64,000 bases of DNA from positions 186,001 through 250,000 of the forward strand of contig JAESUZ010002395.1 in NCBI GenBank assembly GCA_017311185.1. Reading direction: 5' to 3'. Under the pieces are notes generated by a model. It worked only from the letters and a program-made list of their open reading frames with translations. It was not told where the DNA came from and did no database searches. Positions 10,859-21,948 of the stretch are shown here, one piece after another (the stretch's first letter is position 1; every line of letters starts with the position of its first letter). The DNA is from Proteles cristata cristata. Taxonomy: Eukaryota; Chordata; Mammalia; Carnivora; Hyaenidae. A program made the position numbers and the translations under genes.

Positions 10859-11071
10859 CTTAAAATTTTTTTAATGTTTTCTTTATTTCTGAGAGAGACA
10901 GCATGAGCAGGGGAGGGTCAGAGAGAGAGGGAGACACAGAATCTGAAGCAGGCTGCAGGCTATGAGCTCTGTCAGCACAGAGCCCAACGTGGGGCTCGAA
11001 CCCACGAACCATGAGATCATGACCTGAACCGAAGTCGGATGCTTACCTGACTGAGCCACCCAGGTGCCCTG
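10859..11071 (-). mobile_element. SINEC_Fc-type SINE, minus strand, full length
   Basis: Perfect 16-bp target duplication GAGTGTCTATTATTTT at 10843-10858 and 11072-11087. Tail complement on the left, GAGCCACCCAGGTGCCC on the right. Confidence 0.95.
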
Positions 11072-11121
11072 GAGTGTCTATTATTTTTAAGTTACTGCAT
11101 AATATTCTAAAATATGATATC

Positions 11122-11189
11122 CAGGCTTGAACTCACAAACCTGAGATCAAGAATCACATGCTCTACTGACTGAGCCAGCCAGGTACCAC
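11122..11189 (-). mobile_element. SINE head fragment, minus strand
   Basis: Only the tRNA-like part remains: CTTGAACTCACAAACCTGAG, then CTACTGACTGAGCCAGCCAG. It lacks the CT block and tail, and is probably an older short SINE. Confidence 0.65.
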
Positions 11190-11194
11190 CTGCA

Positions 11195-12026
11195 TTAGCT
11201 ACTTTAAGTAACTACTACCATACTGGTAAACATTTAAGTCATTTCTGATCTTTTTTTCCCAATTAAAGACAATTCTGCAATAAAAATCTTTATGCATGTC
11301 TCTGCACAAAGGTGAATGTTTCTCTTGGGTTGGTACTCAGAAGTGGAATTGCTCTATCACAATATATGCACATTATCAATTCTAATAGATGCTGGCAAAT
11401 TGTCCTCCAAGGTGGCTCTCCTACTTATATTCTCACTAGTAATTTATGAGGCTGCAGGAACCTCCTTGCCAACATTTGAAATTATCCACCTTGAATATTC
11501 TTTGCCAATCTCATGAGTACCCAAAATGTTATCTTACAATTTAAATTTGTATTTCCCTGTTCCATGTGAGGCTGAGCATTTTCTGGAATATTTATCGGCC
11601 AACTTCCAAGCAGTCCTTCATAAGTATTGCCTCTCTATGTGTTCTGACCATTTTTTCCTTGTCAAATTGTTTATCACTCTCTTATTCAATCCATACGACT
11701 CTTTCACAAATACCCTAATCCTTTATTGTCTGTTAGTTAGGTTGCAAATATTTCCCCCCAAATCTGCCAACTGCCTTTTTATTTTATTTATGGTACGTTT
11801 TGCTTTACGAAAAGTTTTTATTTGGGAAATAGTCAAAATTTCCGATTTTCTTCCTTAGATGACTTTGCTATGAGTGTTATAAGAAGGACTTTTCTGTGCC
11901 AAGATCATAACCATATACATACTCTTACATACTCATTTGCATCACTAAAAACGCTCTTGCATTTTTTTTTCCTTCTATTTTTAGACTCTTCACCCATCTG
12001 GAATTTATTTTCACAAATGATGAGAG
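11195..12026 (-). repeat. Ancient L1 remnant, minus strand
   Basis: Antisense-L1-like phrases in order: TCAGAAGTGGAATTGCTCTA, TTTAAATTTGTATTTCCCTG, then GTGAGGCTGAGCATTTTCTG and ATTTATCGGCCAACTTCC. The open frames at 11316-11516 and 11526-11858 are chance products of this repeat. Confidence 0.65.
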
Positions 12027-12027
12027 G

Positions 12028-12238
12028 GGGGCACCTAGATGGCTCAGTCGGTTAAGCGTCAGACTCTTGGTTTTGGCTCAGGTCATGACCTCACAGTTTT
12101 GTGAGTTTGAGTCCCGTGCAGGGCTCTGTGCTGACAGCGTGGAGCCTGCTTGGGATTCTCTCTCCTGCCCTCTCTCTCTTTGTCCCTCCCCCACTAAAAC
12201 CGTCTCTGTCTCTCAAAAATAAATAAACTTAAAAATTC
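12028..12238 (+). mobile_element. SINEC_Fc-type SINE
   Basis: Head GGCACCTAGATGGCTCAGTC, CT-rich block, tail AAATAAATAAACTTAAAAAT. Confidence 0.9.
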
Positions 12239-12784
12239 TTTTTACCGTGAGCCAGGAGCTAACTTTATTACTTTCTAGATAGGTAGTCAGTTGTCCCAAT
12301 CAATGCACAGAGCTCTCTGCAGGGAGTGTAAACTCTACACTTATCTATCTCACTGTCTCTGGATGAAGCTCAAGAGGAAATGAGCTAGTCTAGACAGCTA
12401 TATCCAACATGCTGGAAGAGCTGAACCTGAATCGAGAGATTACTTCAACATGAATGCCTCTTCTCAAAAGCAAATCATCTTTTCTATAAATTGAATTATC
12501 AACCCCCGCTTGATCTCTTTCATAATTAAGATTTTCCTCAAATTTGGTTTTTGGTTGAATGAGCACACATTTACATTTAAACAATTTTCTGAAATTGTGC
12601 TAGAGGAAGATGCGCCATAATGCCACACACATTTTGAACCAGACGCTATTTTGTTAAGTTAGCAGCAGCCTTAAACACCACATGCTTAGAGCAAGTTCTG
12701 GACTTCCATGTGTTTCTCAAAAGGGCTGAAACAAGGAATGAACTGCATGTAACACGCACGGCTCCTCTGCGTGGCAGTGCAGGG
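12239..12784. other. Unassigned unique sequence
   Basis: Nothing recognised. Confidence 0.4.
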
Positions 12785-12953
12785 CAGCCGGGGGTGGAGC
12801 TGGAGATCTGGGTTTGAATTCAGCCTCAGTCACATTACAACCACGAGGCCTTGGCCATCTTTTCTTAATAAATGTTTGTTTCATCTGTTGAATGGGGACA
12901 ATAAAACTACTTACTTATGAGAATCACTATAAAGACAAAATGGGTTAATACCC
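12785..12953 (+). repeat. MIR SINE, diverged
   Basis: GATCTGGGTTTGAATTCAGC followed by a GGCCTTGGCCATC segment and TTCATCTGTTGAATGGGGAC, the expected MIR order. A TAAATGTTTGTT segment lies in between. Confidence 0.65.
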
Positions 12954-12963
12954 ACAAAGCTCT

Positions 12964-13181
12964 TTCTTTTTAATGTTTGCTTATTTTTGAGAGAGAGAGA
13001 GTGTGAGCAGGAAAGAGGAGGAGAGAGAGGGAGACACAGAATCTGAAGCAGGCTCCAGGCTCCGAGCTGTCAGCACAGAGCCCAACGTGGGGCTTGAACA
13101 CACAAACCATGAGATCATGACCTGAGCCTAAGTTAGATGCTTAACCGACTGAGCCCCTCAAGGGCCTCTGCCCTCCCCCCA
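12964..13181 (-). mobile_element. SINEC_Fc-type SINE, minus strand, full length
   Basis: Target duplication ACAAAGCTCT at 12954-12963 and 13182-13191. The outer head is degenerate (GAGCCCCTCAAGGGCC). Confidence 0.9.
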
Positions 13182-13191
13182 ACAAAGCTCT

Positions 13192-13511
13192 CAGCAAAAG
13201 CTCCGCCTTGACCAGTGTTCTGTGTTAGGGGAACGCTTTCAGCCCTGCAGGCTACTGCTTTCATAATGTCCCACTTTTGTCCTTTTGAAAATTTCCCAGG
13301 ATTTTAGATTCATTTCCCTTTCTCATTCTTACTGCTTTTTTTCTTGTGTATTTGCAAAAATAGAGTCTTTGTCCCAAATTCTCTGTCAAAGAAACCTGGG
13401 GAGGTGTCTCTGTGGCCAGTCTGGTGAGAAGAACGTCCAAATCCCTGCACCTTAGCTGGAGTCCAAGAAAACCTGAGCCTCAATCACGGACCCTCTCATA
13501 GTTACCATGAT
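13192..13511. other. Unassigned unique sequence
   Basis: Nothing recognised. Confidence 0.4.
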
Positions 13512-13525
13512 AAAGTTAGCTCCAG

Positions 13526-13745
13526 GGGCGTCTGGGTGGCTCCATCGGTTGAGCATCCAACTTCAGCTCAGGTCATTATCTCATGGTTTGTGAGTTTGAG
13601 CCTTGCACTGGGCTTACTGCTGACAGTTCAGAGCCTGGAGCCTGCTTGGGATTCTGTGCCTCCTTCTTTCTGCCCCTCCCCTACTTGTGTGCGCGCGCGC
13701 TCTCTCGCTCTCTCTCTTTCAAAAATAAACATTTTAAAAAAACAA
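13526..13745 (+). mobile_element. SINEC_Fc-type SINE, full length
   Basis: Head GGGGCGTCTGGGTGGCTCC, a GCGCGCGC stretch at about 13691 in the CT block, tail AAAAATAAACATTTTAAAAA. Imperfect target duplication AAGTTAGCTCCAGG / AAGTCAGCTCTAGG. Confidence 0.9.
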
Positions 13746-14512
13746 AAAGTCAGCTCTAGGGTGCACCCCTCCTCGCGGCCAAGAAGCTTTGAGAGCACAC
13801 GTGCCACACATACTGAATGAGGTCTTTTTTGTGAGCTCTGTGCTGGGTTTCGGGTATGTGACCTCAGCTAAAGAGCTAAGGCTCAGGATCGAGCTAAGGC
13901 ACATGCGCTCGGGTGCATGTGGGTTTCCTGGGTCCCACCCTGTGCTTCGGGTGCACATGCTGCCTCCTGGCCACCCACACTGCATTTCACCAGAGGCCCC
14001 TATGTTAAAGAACCCGGGCCTCAGTCCTTATGTGGGGTCCCCCCTGTGAGCCTTTCCCTGGGAGGCAATCTGTCTGGGGAGCAGTTTGCATGTTTCTGGC
14101 TCTACCCTGAGGCCTCATGAAGTCCTTGTCACCCAACAAGGGCCACTAAGGGCCCAGGGACCTTTTGCATGCCATATTAGGGGAGAACCACAGGTGGAAA
14201 GATTAGTCAATGAAGATGTTGAGGACATGGGGTCACTGCTCATCTGGAAGGAGAAGTCTCAAAGACACAGGGACAATGAAGGGAGGTGTGCAGTGGAGGA
14301 GAGAGCTGGAAACCCCACTGGGGCAGAAGCTGCACACAGCTCTGTGTTCAGCGAAACACAGAAGGATCGCTGGAAGGAAGGGCCCGTGTGTGGGTGGCAA
14401 CGAAGAGTAAGAGGGATGGAGAGCATGGTGGACATAGTGCCCCAAATCTAGAAGGCAATCCCTGTGAGGTCAAGAGAAGCTAGATGTTTTACCGTACTAA
14501 AAGGAAAGGTGT
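13746..14512. other. Unassigned sequence, possible old LTR
   Basis: Moderately GC-rich. Several overlapping open frames (longest about 120 codons) have no coding features. The overall look is of an old repeat, but I cannot place it. Confidence 0.35.
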
Positions 14513-14697
14513 AGGGGCGTCTGGGTGACTCAGTCAGTTGAGTGTCCTACTTTTGCTCAGGTCACGACCTCGTGGTTCATGAGTTCTAGCCCCGCCGGGT
14601 CCTGTGCTGACAGCAGCCTCAGATCCTCTGTACCCCCATCTCTCGCTCCCCTCCTTTGCTTGCATTCTCACAAAAATGAACATTGAAAAAATAAATA
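14513..14697 (+). mobile_element. SINEC_Fc-type SINE, first of a head-to-tail pair
   Basis: Head GGGGCGTCTGGGTGACTCAG, shortened CT block, tail ending AAAAATAAAT directly before the next SINE head. Confidence 0.88.
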
Positions 14698-14930
14698 GGG
14701 GCGCCTGGGTGGCTCAATCGGTTGGGCATCCGACTTCGGCTCAGGTCATGATCTCACGGTTCGTCAGTTCGAGCCCTTGTGCTGACAGCTCAGAGTCTGG
14801 AGCCTGTTTCTGATTCTGTGTCTCCCTCTCTCTCTGCCCCTCCCTTGCTCATGCTCCATCTCTGTCTCTCACGAAAGCAAAACAAACATTAAAAAAAAAA
14901 GAAAAAAGAAATAAAAGATAAAAAGTGTTA
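14698..14930 (+). mobile_element. SINEC_Fc-type SINE, second of a head-to-tail pair
   Basis: Head GGGGCGCCTGGGTGGCTCAA. A small deletion follows the B box (GAGCCCTTGTGCTGACAG). Long A-rich tail. It inserted into or joined the tail of the preceding copy. Confidence 0.92.
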
Positions 14931-15227
14931 AAACAGGCTCATAAGCACTGTACAAATACTTAATTTGTAAAATATAAAGACAATGGTTTAGATGTCATGT
15001 ATATTCTCCATATTTTACACACATACACATTACACTTATTTTTTGTATGTGGTGTGTATGTGGTGTAGGTGTGTATATGGACATTATATGAAGAAAAGTT
15101 GAAAAGAGGTCATCTGAGAATGTTTCTGAATGTGAGACGGCCCTGCTGGCCCGTCCGCTGTGTAGGCCTACAGGAGGACCCTGGGCAGGGGGTTCACAGG
15201 ATTCAGCTAAGCCTGGAAGGGAGGCTG

Positions 15228-15835
15228 TTAGGGGCTGAGTGTTTATATCCTCCTGAAGTTCACATGTTGAAGCCCTAACTCCCAGGGGAGCTGTATTCGG
15301 AGTAAGGAAGTAATTAAGGTTAAATAAGGTTATCAAAATGGGGCCCTTATCGAACAGGATTAGTGTCCTTGAAGGGTGACCCAAGAGAGCTAACTCTCAG
15401 GGGTGCCTGGTGGCTCAGTCAGTTAAGAGTCCAACTCTTGGTTTCAGTTCAGGTCATGGTTTCACCAAGGGAGAGATCAAGCCCCGAGACAGAGCCCCAT
15501 GTTGGGCTCCTCACTGACCTGGAGCCTGACTGGGATTCTCTGTCTCCCTCTTTCCGCCCTGCCTCCGGGCACACACACGAGCATGCGTGCGCCCCAACCC
15601 CCAAATTAAATAAACTTTTTCTTTTTTTTGGAAGACGGAGCTCACTCTTTCTGTGCTCACAGGTGGGGAGGAAAGGGCCTATGAGGGGCACAGGTAGAGA
15701 AGGCCTGCCGGGACGAGTGCTCACCAGAAACCAAACGAGACAGAGCCTTGGTCTTGGATTTCTAGACTCCACAACTGTGAGGAAACAAGTGTGTGCTGTG
15801 TAAGGAAGACAACCAGTCTGTGATGTAGCAGGAAG
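15228..15835 (+). repeat. MaLR-like LTR or similar repeat, split by a SINE
   Basis: Left part: GTTCACATGTTGAAGCCCTA and GGATTAGTGTCCTTGAAGGG. Right part: CTCACCAGAAACCAAACGAG, GTCTTGGATTTCTAGACTCC and CACAACTGTGAGGAAACAAG. These phrases occur in this order in a widespread mammalian LTR-type repeat; the element at 10240-10625 is a minus-strand relative. Confidence 0.6.
15400..15632 (+). mobile_element. SINEC_Fc-type SINE inside the LTR-like repeat
   Basis: Head GGGGTGCCTGGTGGCTCAGT, tail AAATTAAATAAACTTTTTC. Flanks GAGCTAACTCT / GAGCTCACTCT form a probable target duplication with one mismatch. The extra GAGACAGAGCCCCATG segment is unusual. Confidence 0.88.
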
Positions 15836-16073
15836 GTGGCCCAAGCTAATGGAGAGACGCACATGGAGGTTATGATGTAAGTCAGCTGTCCTTTCCCTCT
15901 TGGTCTCTGGATGTGTTGGTGTGAGTCACCATCACGCAGCAAGAAAAGTCCCCCTGGTCCACAGCAGACGTGTGCTCCCTCAGAACCTCCTAGCTCAGCA
16001 TTCCCATTCCTTCTCTCTCCACAGAACGGCAGGCACTGCTCCGAAGCAAACTGTATTAAAAACAAACAAAAAA
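15836..16073. other. Unassigned sequence
   Basis: Short stretch between repeats; no gene recognised. Confidence 0.35.
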
Positions 16074-16318
16074 AGGGGTGCCTGGGTGGCTTAGTCGGTT
16101 AAGCGTCCGACTTTCGCTTAGGTCATGATCTCGTGGTTCGTGGGTTCGAGCCCCGTGTCGGGCTCTGTGCTGACTGCCAGCTCAGAGCCTGGAGCCTGTT
16201 TCAGTCTGTGACTCCCTCTCTCTCTCTGACCTTCCCCTGCTCACGCTGTCTTTCTCTCTCTCTCCTAGAAATAAATAAAAAAAAACAAAAAACAAAACAA
16301 AACAAAAAAACAAAAAAA
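16074..16318 (+). mobile_element. SINEC_Fc-type SINE with long A-rich tail
   Basis: Head GGGGTGCCTGGGTGGCTTAG, tail of about 45 bp built from A runs and AAAAC units. Confidence 0.93.
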
Positions 16319-16647
16319 CCCCACACCGCATGCCGTCTATTGTAATGCTGGGCAGAGAACAGGTTAAAAAGAATTCTATTTATGGGCATCTCTTGACAGA
16401 GAGCTACTATCTGTGCCCTAAATATTACCTGAATGTATATACACACACCCGGAGACCCTGGCGTGGCTGGCGTTAAATGTGGGAAGGTGTGGGTGGTTCT
16501 GTGCTCCTTCGCTCAACACCTGTTCACCGCATTTCTAGGATGTGCCAGGCGCTGTTCTAAGTCCTGGGAATGTGGTGGTACAGGACAGGCACTCCCAGCC
16601 CTGAGGAAGCTTATGACTGGGAGGCAGATGCAAAAAAAGTACATATT

Positions 16648-16875
16648 GGGGCGCCTGGGTGGCTCAGTCAGTTGAGCGTCTGACTCTTGATTTCGGCTCA
16701 GGTCATGATGTCACAGTTTGTGAGTTCGAGCCCCGTGTCGGGCTCTGTGCTGACAGCTCAGAGCCTGCTTCAGATCCTCTGTCTTCGTCTCTCTCTACCC
16801 CTCCTCCACTCTCACATGTGCACTCTCTCTCTCAAAACTCAACATTTTAAAAAATGTTTGGAAAAAAAAAAAAAT
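16648..16875 (+). mobile_element. SINEC_Fc-type SINE, first of a head-to-tail pair
   Basis: Head GGGGCGCCTGGGTGGCTCAG, CT block, tail ending in a long A run at about 16861-16875. Confidence 0.93.
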
Positions 16876-17092
16876 AGGGGCACCTGGGTGGCTCAGCTGG
16901 TTAAGTAACCAACTTCAGCTCAGGTCATTTTCTCATGGTTTGTGAGTTCGAGCCCCATATCAGGCTCTGTGCTGACAGCTCGGAGCCTGGAAACTGCTTC
17001 AGATTCAGTTTCTCCCTCTCTTTCTGCCCCTCCCCCACTCCTGCTTTGTCTCTGTCTCAGTCTCTCTCAAAAATAAACTGAAAAAAGATTTT
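16876..17092 (+). mobile_element. SINEC_Fc-type SINE, second of a head-to-tail pair
   Basis: Head GGGGCACCTGGGTGGCTCAG starts immediately after the previous tail; tail AAAATAAACTGAAAAAAG. Confidence 0.93.
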
Positions 17093-17739
17093 TTCTTTTA
17101 ATAATAAAAAATAAGTGAATATATACAGGATCCTAGGGCAGAAAGGGGACATGGAGGAAGTATTACAGCTGAGAAGCCAGAATTTTCAATATGGTCGTAG
17201 AGAGCCCTGGCATTTGAGCAAAGGCAGGAGGAGTCCCAGGGATGTGTGAGGAAAGAAGAATCAAGAGCCTGAGGGGAGACGTGCTGGAGGCTTCTAGGCC
17301 ACAGCCGGCTGGGGTGAGGTGTGTGAAGGGGAGCCCCGAGGGGAAGCCATATGACCCCGGCTTTGGCTTTTGCTCTGAAGGAGACGGACAGTTTTGAGCA
17401 GAGGAGTGACAGGATTTCACTCTAAATGTTAAAGGATCATTCTGGCTGCCCTTTGTGGACTAGAGGGTAGGGTACAGAATAGGGCAAGTCCAGGAGCAGG
17501 GAGATCAGATATGAAGCTCCTGGAAGACTCCAGGTGAAAAGGATGGTGGCCTGGACCAGTGTCGTGCTGGAGGATATGAGAAGAGGTCAGATTCTGGGTA
17601 TGTTCTGAAGGTAGAGCCCACAGGATTTGCTGATGAATCAGATGTGACCAATGGGAGAGTCGTCAAGCATGACTTGGAGCGGTTGGGCCTGAGCAGCTGG
17701 AAGGATGATGTTGCTTTGGGACCAAGAGACACGATACAG

Positions 17740-17958
17740 TGCGGTGTGAGGATGGCTCAGTCGGTTGAGCTTTCAACTCTTGGTTTCCGCTCAGGTCGTG
17801 TTCTTGCAGTTGCATGAGTTCGAGCCCCATGTCGGGCTCCATTCTGTCCCTGTGGAGCCTGCTTGGGATTTTCTCTCTCTCCCTCTCTCTCTGCTCCTCC
17901 CTTGCTCATGTTCTCTTGTCTCTCTCAAAATAAGTAAACTTAAAAAAAAGAGAGAGAG
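17740..17958 (+). mobile_element. SINEC_Fc-type SINE, 5' end degenerate
   Basis: GGATGGCTCAGTCGGTTGAG, B-box region GAGTTCGAGCCCCATGTCGG, tail AAAATAAGTAAACTTAAAA. The first approximately 10 bases of the head are diverged. Confidence 0.88.
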
Positions 17959-17959
17959 G

Positions 17960-20137
17960 GAGACACAATACTGATAAGTCAAGTACCATCACATCTGAGT
18001 CACTATCACCCAGCAACTCATCGGTAGGAACCTGAAAGCGCCAGGCTGATTCTTGCTCCATGCTGCCTGAATTAACACTTCCATACAGCATTCTTATTAC
18101 AGTTTCTCTGTTGTGTTTTGTAAGAAAATTGCTGAACATTTTCGTTTCCCACCCCCTCCCCCCCCAAAAAAAAGGCAATCAGAAAAAAGTAATGTATCGA
18201 TTAAAGCAAAAAAAGGGAAAATTCCCCACGGCAAGGGAGTTCAGAGAAACAATGTAAACACTGGACCGTAATAATTCAAAAATCTATGCTTGGGGTCTTG
18301 TTTGGAGGTTAGGGAAGAGAAGGGCACAGTAATGGTGAGTTAGAGGCAAGGATGAGGGGCTTTCAGAATTTTGCTTAAATGAGAAAAGGCTTTAAAAAGG
18401 CTATCTGAAGAAAGGAAATGTCTCCATTGCTTTGAAGCATGGAAAACAAAGAAATTACGAGGAAATGAATGTGTGTTTTCATAAGAGTCTTAATAACAGC
18501 TCATGACATGGTATCTCTTAAGAAAACAGGTGTGTGGGTTGTCAGTTCAAATGTAAAAACGCAGCATTCTTGTTTATATTAATAAGTACCTGGTTATGAA
18601 TAAACTATTTAAGAGGGTTCACAAGGAAACTGACACCAGTGGTTCCACTCAAGTTCTGGTCAAGTACAAACTGAGCATTAAAAACTAGTGAATGATCTGC
18701 AACTTTCAGGAAGTACCCAAGAATGGGGTTATTTCTTTCAAAATGTAATATGTAAGCTCATCCCAACCCATGAGTTACCTCCACAAACATTCTGAAATCC
18801 AGCTCGTTAAGCACCGTCAATGTTTTATGGGACTATTAACCCGAGACCTGCCGAGGTACAAGATTCACTGTCAGGGTGGGACACCAGGAAACCTTTTTTA
18901 TGTTTTATAATTAAATGGTACGGGGGAGTTTTCAGAGGATAACTTTATATTTAAGGACATTATTTTTTTATCCTTCATTAAAAATCTACTTCAGATCCAA
19001 ACACATCGTGTTTTAAGTATACTTTCATTGTCCACAATTATCCAGCCTCAATGTAGATGTTTAAAACAGCTGTCTTCTGTTTCAAAGTCAGAGCAAACAA
19101 AACACCCTCCGTTGTCTCTATTTCTCTGGTTATAAAATTACTCTTAAATACACATTCATCCTAAACAGCCTGGAAACAGGCCTTCAGCTGATATCAGTAC
19201 AGCATTTTCTCACAGAATCTAAAACCTAGATTTGGAACAAATTTGGAAGCCTAATTTTATATTTAAGCCGGGGCCAGAACAACTCCCTCTTCCAGCCGGC
19301 CTTCCACTACCTGAAAGCAAAGGCCTTGAAAACAGTTCTCTGCCCCCCCCAAAAGTTATAGTTTGCTTTTCATCATTCTGTTGGCCAAACAGCAAATCCC
19401 AAAGAGGTGTTTAATCATCTGGCTTATCTGGGTATGAGAGGTATAAATTACATTTCGGTAACTGCGTTTTTAAACAGGCTTCTATCCAAGCAGGTATTTT
19501 CAGTCTCACTGTTAGCAGGAAGGACAAGTGAGAGCAGTTACTGGGAACAGCAAGAGGAAAACAGGACGAGAAACAGCCTTTGCTCTGTATTACATAACAA
19601 AGCCTTCAATTAAACGTAAAGAGCTTTGGGGGAGGGGGGAGTGGGAATGGAGTTCTGGTTTACTTAACATCTATTGTTCATTCATTACCTTATTTCTAAT
19701 CTACCATTCTCTTCATTTCCCAAACAATAATTTGATATCAGAACTGAATGGAGCCCCACGTCACTGCGGTACAGTGGCCTGACTGTTACACCCGGGGAGG
19801 GTACCATCCGTGAAGCTATTCATGGAGGGCCAGACAGTAAATCACTGTTAGCACGCTCTGGCTTGTGGGGAGAGGGGGCCTCGGAGATGCTCGTACAGTG
19901 TTCCTACTGGATCCCAACTGCATTTTATCTCCTTCCATGGGCCTTACAGAGTTATGCATATATTCGTGGTGCACCTTATTTTCTTGCAAGCATCTCGTTT
20001 TGTAATTGTGGTTATTTACTTATCACCTCCATCCGTAGATCCTTCATTCCTCATTCAAGAAAGATATTAGACACTATGCATGAGAAGGTCTGTGTTGGAG
20101 CCAAGCTGAGTTTTTTGTCCACTGTTAAGAGACTCAA
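17960..20137. other. Repeat-poor unique interval
   Basis: About 2.1 kb without any SINEC copy in an otherwise SINE-dense half. Mostly AT-rich with a C-run/A-run at 18147-18174. No coding frame is convincing. The absence of repeats makes it a candidate for conserved non-coding DNA, which I cannot test. Confidence 0.4.
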
Positions 20138-20330
20138 GGGGCACTTGGGTGGTTCGGTTGGTTAAACCTCCCACTTCAGCTCAGGTCATGATCTCACAGT
20201 TCTGGATTCGAGCCCCACATGTCAGGGCTCTGCACTGACAACTCAGAGCCTGGAGCCTGTTTCAGATTCTGTGTCTCCCTCTCTCTCTGCCCTTCCCCCC
20301 CTCAAAAATAAATAAACATTTAAAAGATAA
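20138..20330 (+). mobile_element. SINEC_Fc-type SINE, first of a head-to-tail pair
   Basis: Head GGGGCACTTGGGTGGTTCGG, tail AAAAATAAATAAACATTTAA. The CT block is shortened. Confidence 0.9.
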
Positions 20331-20335
20331 ATTAA

Positions 20336-20570
20336 GGGGAGCCTGGGTGGTTCAGTCGGTTAAGCGGGTTAAGCCTGTGACTTCGGCTCAGGTCATGATC
20401 TCACGGTTCATGGGTTCGAGCCCCACGTCAGGCTCTGTGCTGACAACCAGCTCAGAGCCTGGAGCCTGTTTCAGATTCTGTGTCTTCCTCTCTCTCTGAC
20501 CATCCCCTGCTCACGCTGTTTCTCTCTCTCAGAAATAAAATAAAAAAATTTTTTAAAAACATTAAAAAAA
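20336..20570 (+). mobile_element. SINEC_Fc-type SINE with duplicated A-box segment
   Basis: Head GGGGAGCCTGGGTGGTTCAG. The segment GGTTAAGC occurs twice (GGTTAAGCGGGTTAAGC), a small internal duplication next to the A box. Tail AAATAAAATAAAAAAATT. Confidence 0.92.
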
Positions 20571-20719
20571 TTGAAACAAAAACTAAAAAGTAAATTAAAA
20601 AAGTAGAAACTCAAAACAACTTACTAGTGTTTTTTAAATTTCCATTTTTAAATGATTCTATCCCATCAAAAAAAAAATCTATTTTTCCTCCTACTGAATC
20701 ATTCGAAGTCACCTCTCCT

Positions 20720-21260
20720 TTGTGTGCCAAGCCCTCATACTCTTCCAGATGCTGGAGATAGGAGAGAAACAAAAGAGACAGAGTCCCAGGATTCAAAGGA
20801 GCTTCCGCTCTAAGAAAAAGAGACAAGCTTCCAAAAAGTAATTGCACCGACAATTAATTCTAACTGTGATATGTGGGCTAAGATGGCAGGGTACTGAACA
20901 CATAATGGAGGGGTAGGAATTATTCTGGAACATCAGAGAAGTCTTGCTCGTTGAAGGGATGCTTAGGTGGACATCTGAAGGAGGAGGAGGGTTAGCCAGG
21001 GAGACAAGCGAAGGAGGGAGATGATCGCGTTCCAGGCAGAAGCATGCGGGCAGGTCTGCGGTTACAAAGGAGCACCGGGCAACACTGTATGGGGAAAATA
21101 TGGATGGCAGCATGGCAGAGAGGAGAGACCAGAGAGGTGGGCAATAGCCCTGAAGGCCCCGTGCACAGCCCTGAAGGCCCCGTGAAGGTTCAGGGACCCC
21201 AGAGAGCATTTTAAGCAGGGGAGTGATGGGATCAGATATTCATCTTTCAAAGATCTCTTC
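20720..21260 (+). repeat. Ancient interspersed repeat, family not assigned
   Basis: Contains TGTGTGCCAAGCCCTCATAC, GGAGATAGGAGAGAAACAAA, ATTTTAAGCAGGGGAGTGAT and AAGATCTCTTCAGCTAC, matching the phrase set of the repeats at 16490 and 40800. A small tandem duplication of CAGCCCTGAAGGCCCCGTG lies near 21147-21185. Confidence 0.5.
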
Positions 21261-21494
21261 AGCTACAGTTTGGAGAATGAATTCTAGCACAAGAGTAAAT
21301 AGGACATTACTTATGTTAACGGAAGGTGGGGAGGGGGAGAAGCCATCAAAATCACTGCTGCATATTGGTTCTACGTACATAAGATATATGTAAAAGCTAG
21401 AAAATGAACTATAGGGGTGCAGAAATGTGGCCTGTGAAGAAGTAGAGGGAGATGGGAACAGTGTGGACTATATGAAAGTAAAGCTTTATACACA
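21261..21494. other. Unassigned sequence
   Basis: Nothing recognised. Confidence 0.35.
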
Positions 21495-21692
21495 TTTTTA
21501 AAAAATGTTTGTTTATTTTGAGAGAAAGAGAGAGCAAGCACTTGTGTGTGAGCAGGGGAGGGGCATATTGTTTATTTACTTATTTTGAGAGGGGAGAGAG
21601 AATCCCAAGCAGGCTGCATGCTGTCAGTGCAGAGCCTGATGCAGGGCTCACACTCACTAACTGTGAGATCATGACCTGAGCCAAAGACAGAC
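21495..21692 (-). mobile_element. SINEC-type SINE, minus strand, with two tail segments
   Basis: Two T-rich tail complements occur in series: AAAAATGTTTGTTTATTTTG near 21500 and TTTATTTACTTATTTTGAG near 21571. They are followed by one body ending CATGACCTGAGCCAAAGACA. The head complement (GAGCCACCCAGG) is missing. It looks like a SINE inserted into another, or a tail duplication. Confidence 0.82.
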
Positions 21693-21837
21693 CTGTGACC
21701 CTAAGACTGCTTGGTTTTCAAGGGAGTTGAAAGTGCTTGCTAAGGAGAGCCCTTTATCACAGAGCTCTGCTGGCTGGAGAGGGAAGTGAAAGAAGGAAGC
21801 ACAGACAGATAGCTGGCTGGATGCTGACTGGAGGGAG

Positions 21838-21948
21838 GGACAGACGGAGGGAGGGAGGGCTGGCTGGCTGCACGGATGGAGGAATGGATGAATAGATGGA
21901 TGGACAGATGGATGGAAGGAGGGATGGAAGGAGGGATGGACAGACGGA
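21838..21948 (+). repeat. (GGAT/GGAC)n tetranucleotide-like repeat
   Basis: Degenerate run of GGAT, GGAG and GGAC units. On the minus strand it produces a spurious His/Pro/Ser-rich open frame. Confidence 0.9.

Larger units (their letters stand above)
16490..17740 (+). repeat. Ancient unassigned repeat, interrupted by two SINEs
   Basis: Left of the SINEs: GGATGTGCCAGGCGCTGTTC and GAGGAAGCTTATGACTGGG. Right of them: GAGCAGAGGAGTGACAGGAT and GGATCATTCTGGCTGCCC. The same phrase set is found at 5691-6387, 20720-21260 and 40800-41680. Confidence 0.5.
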
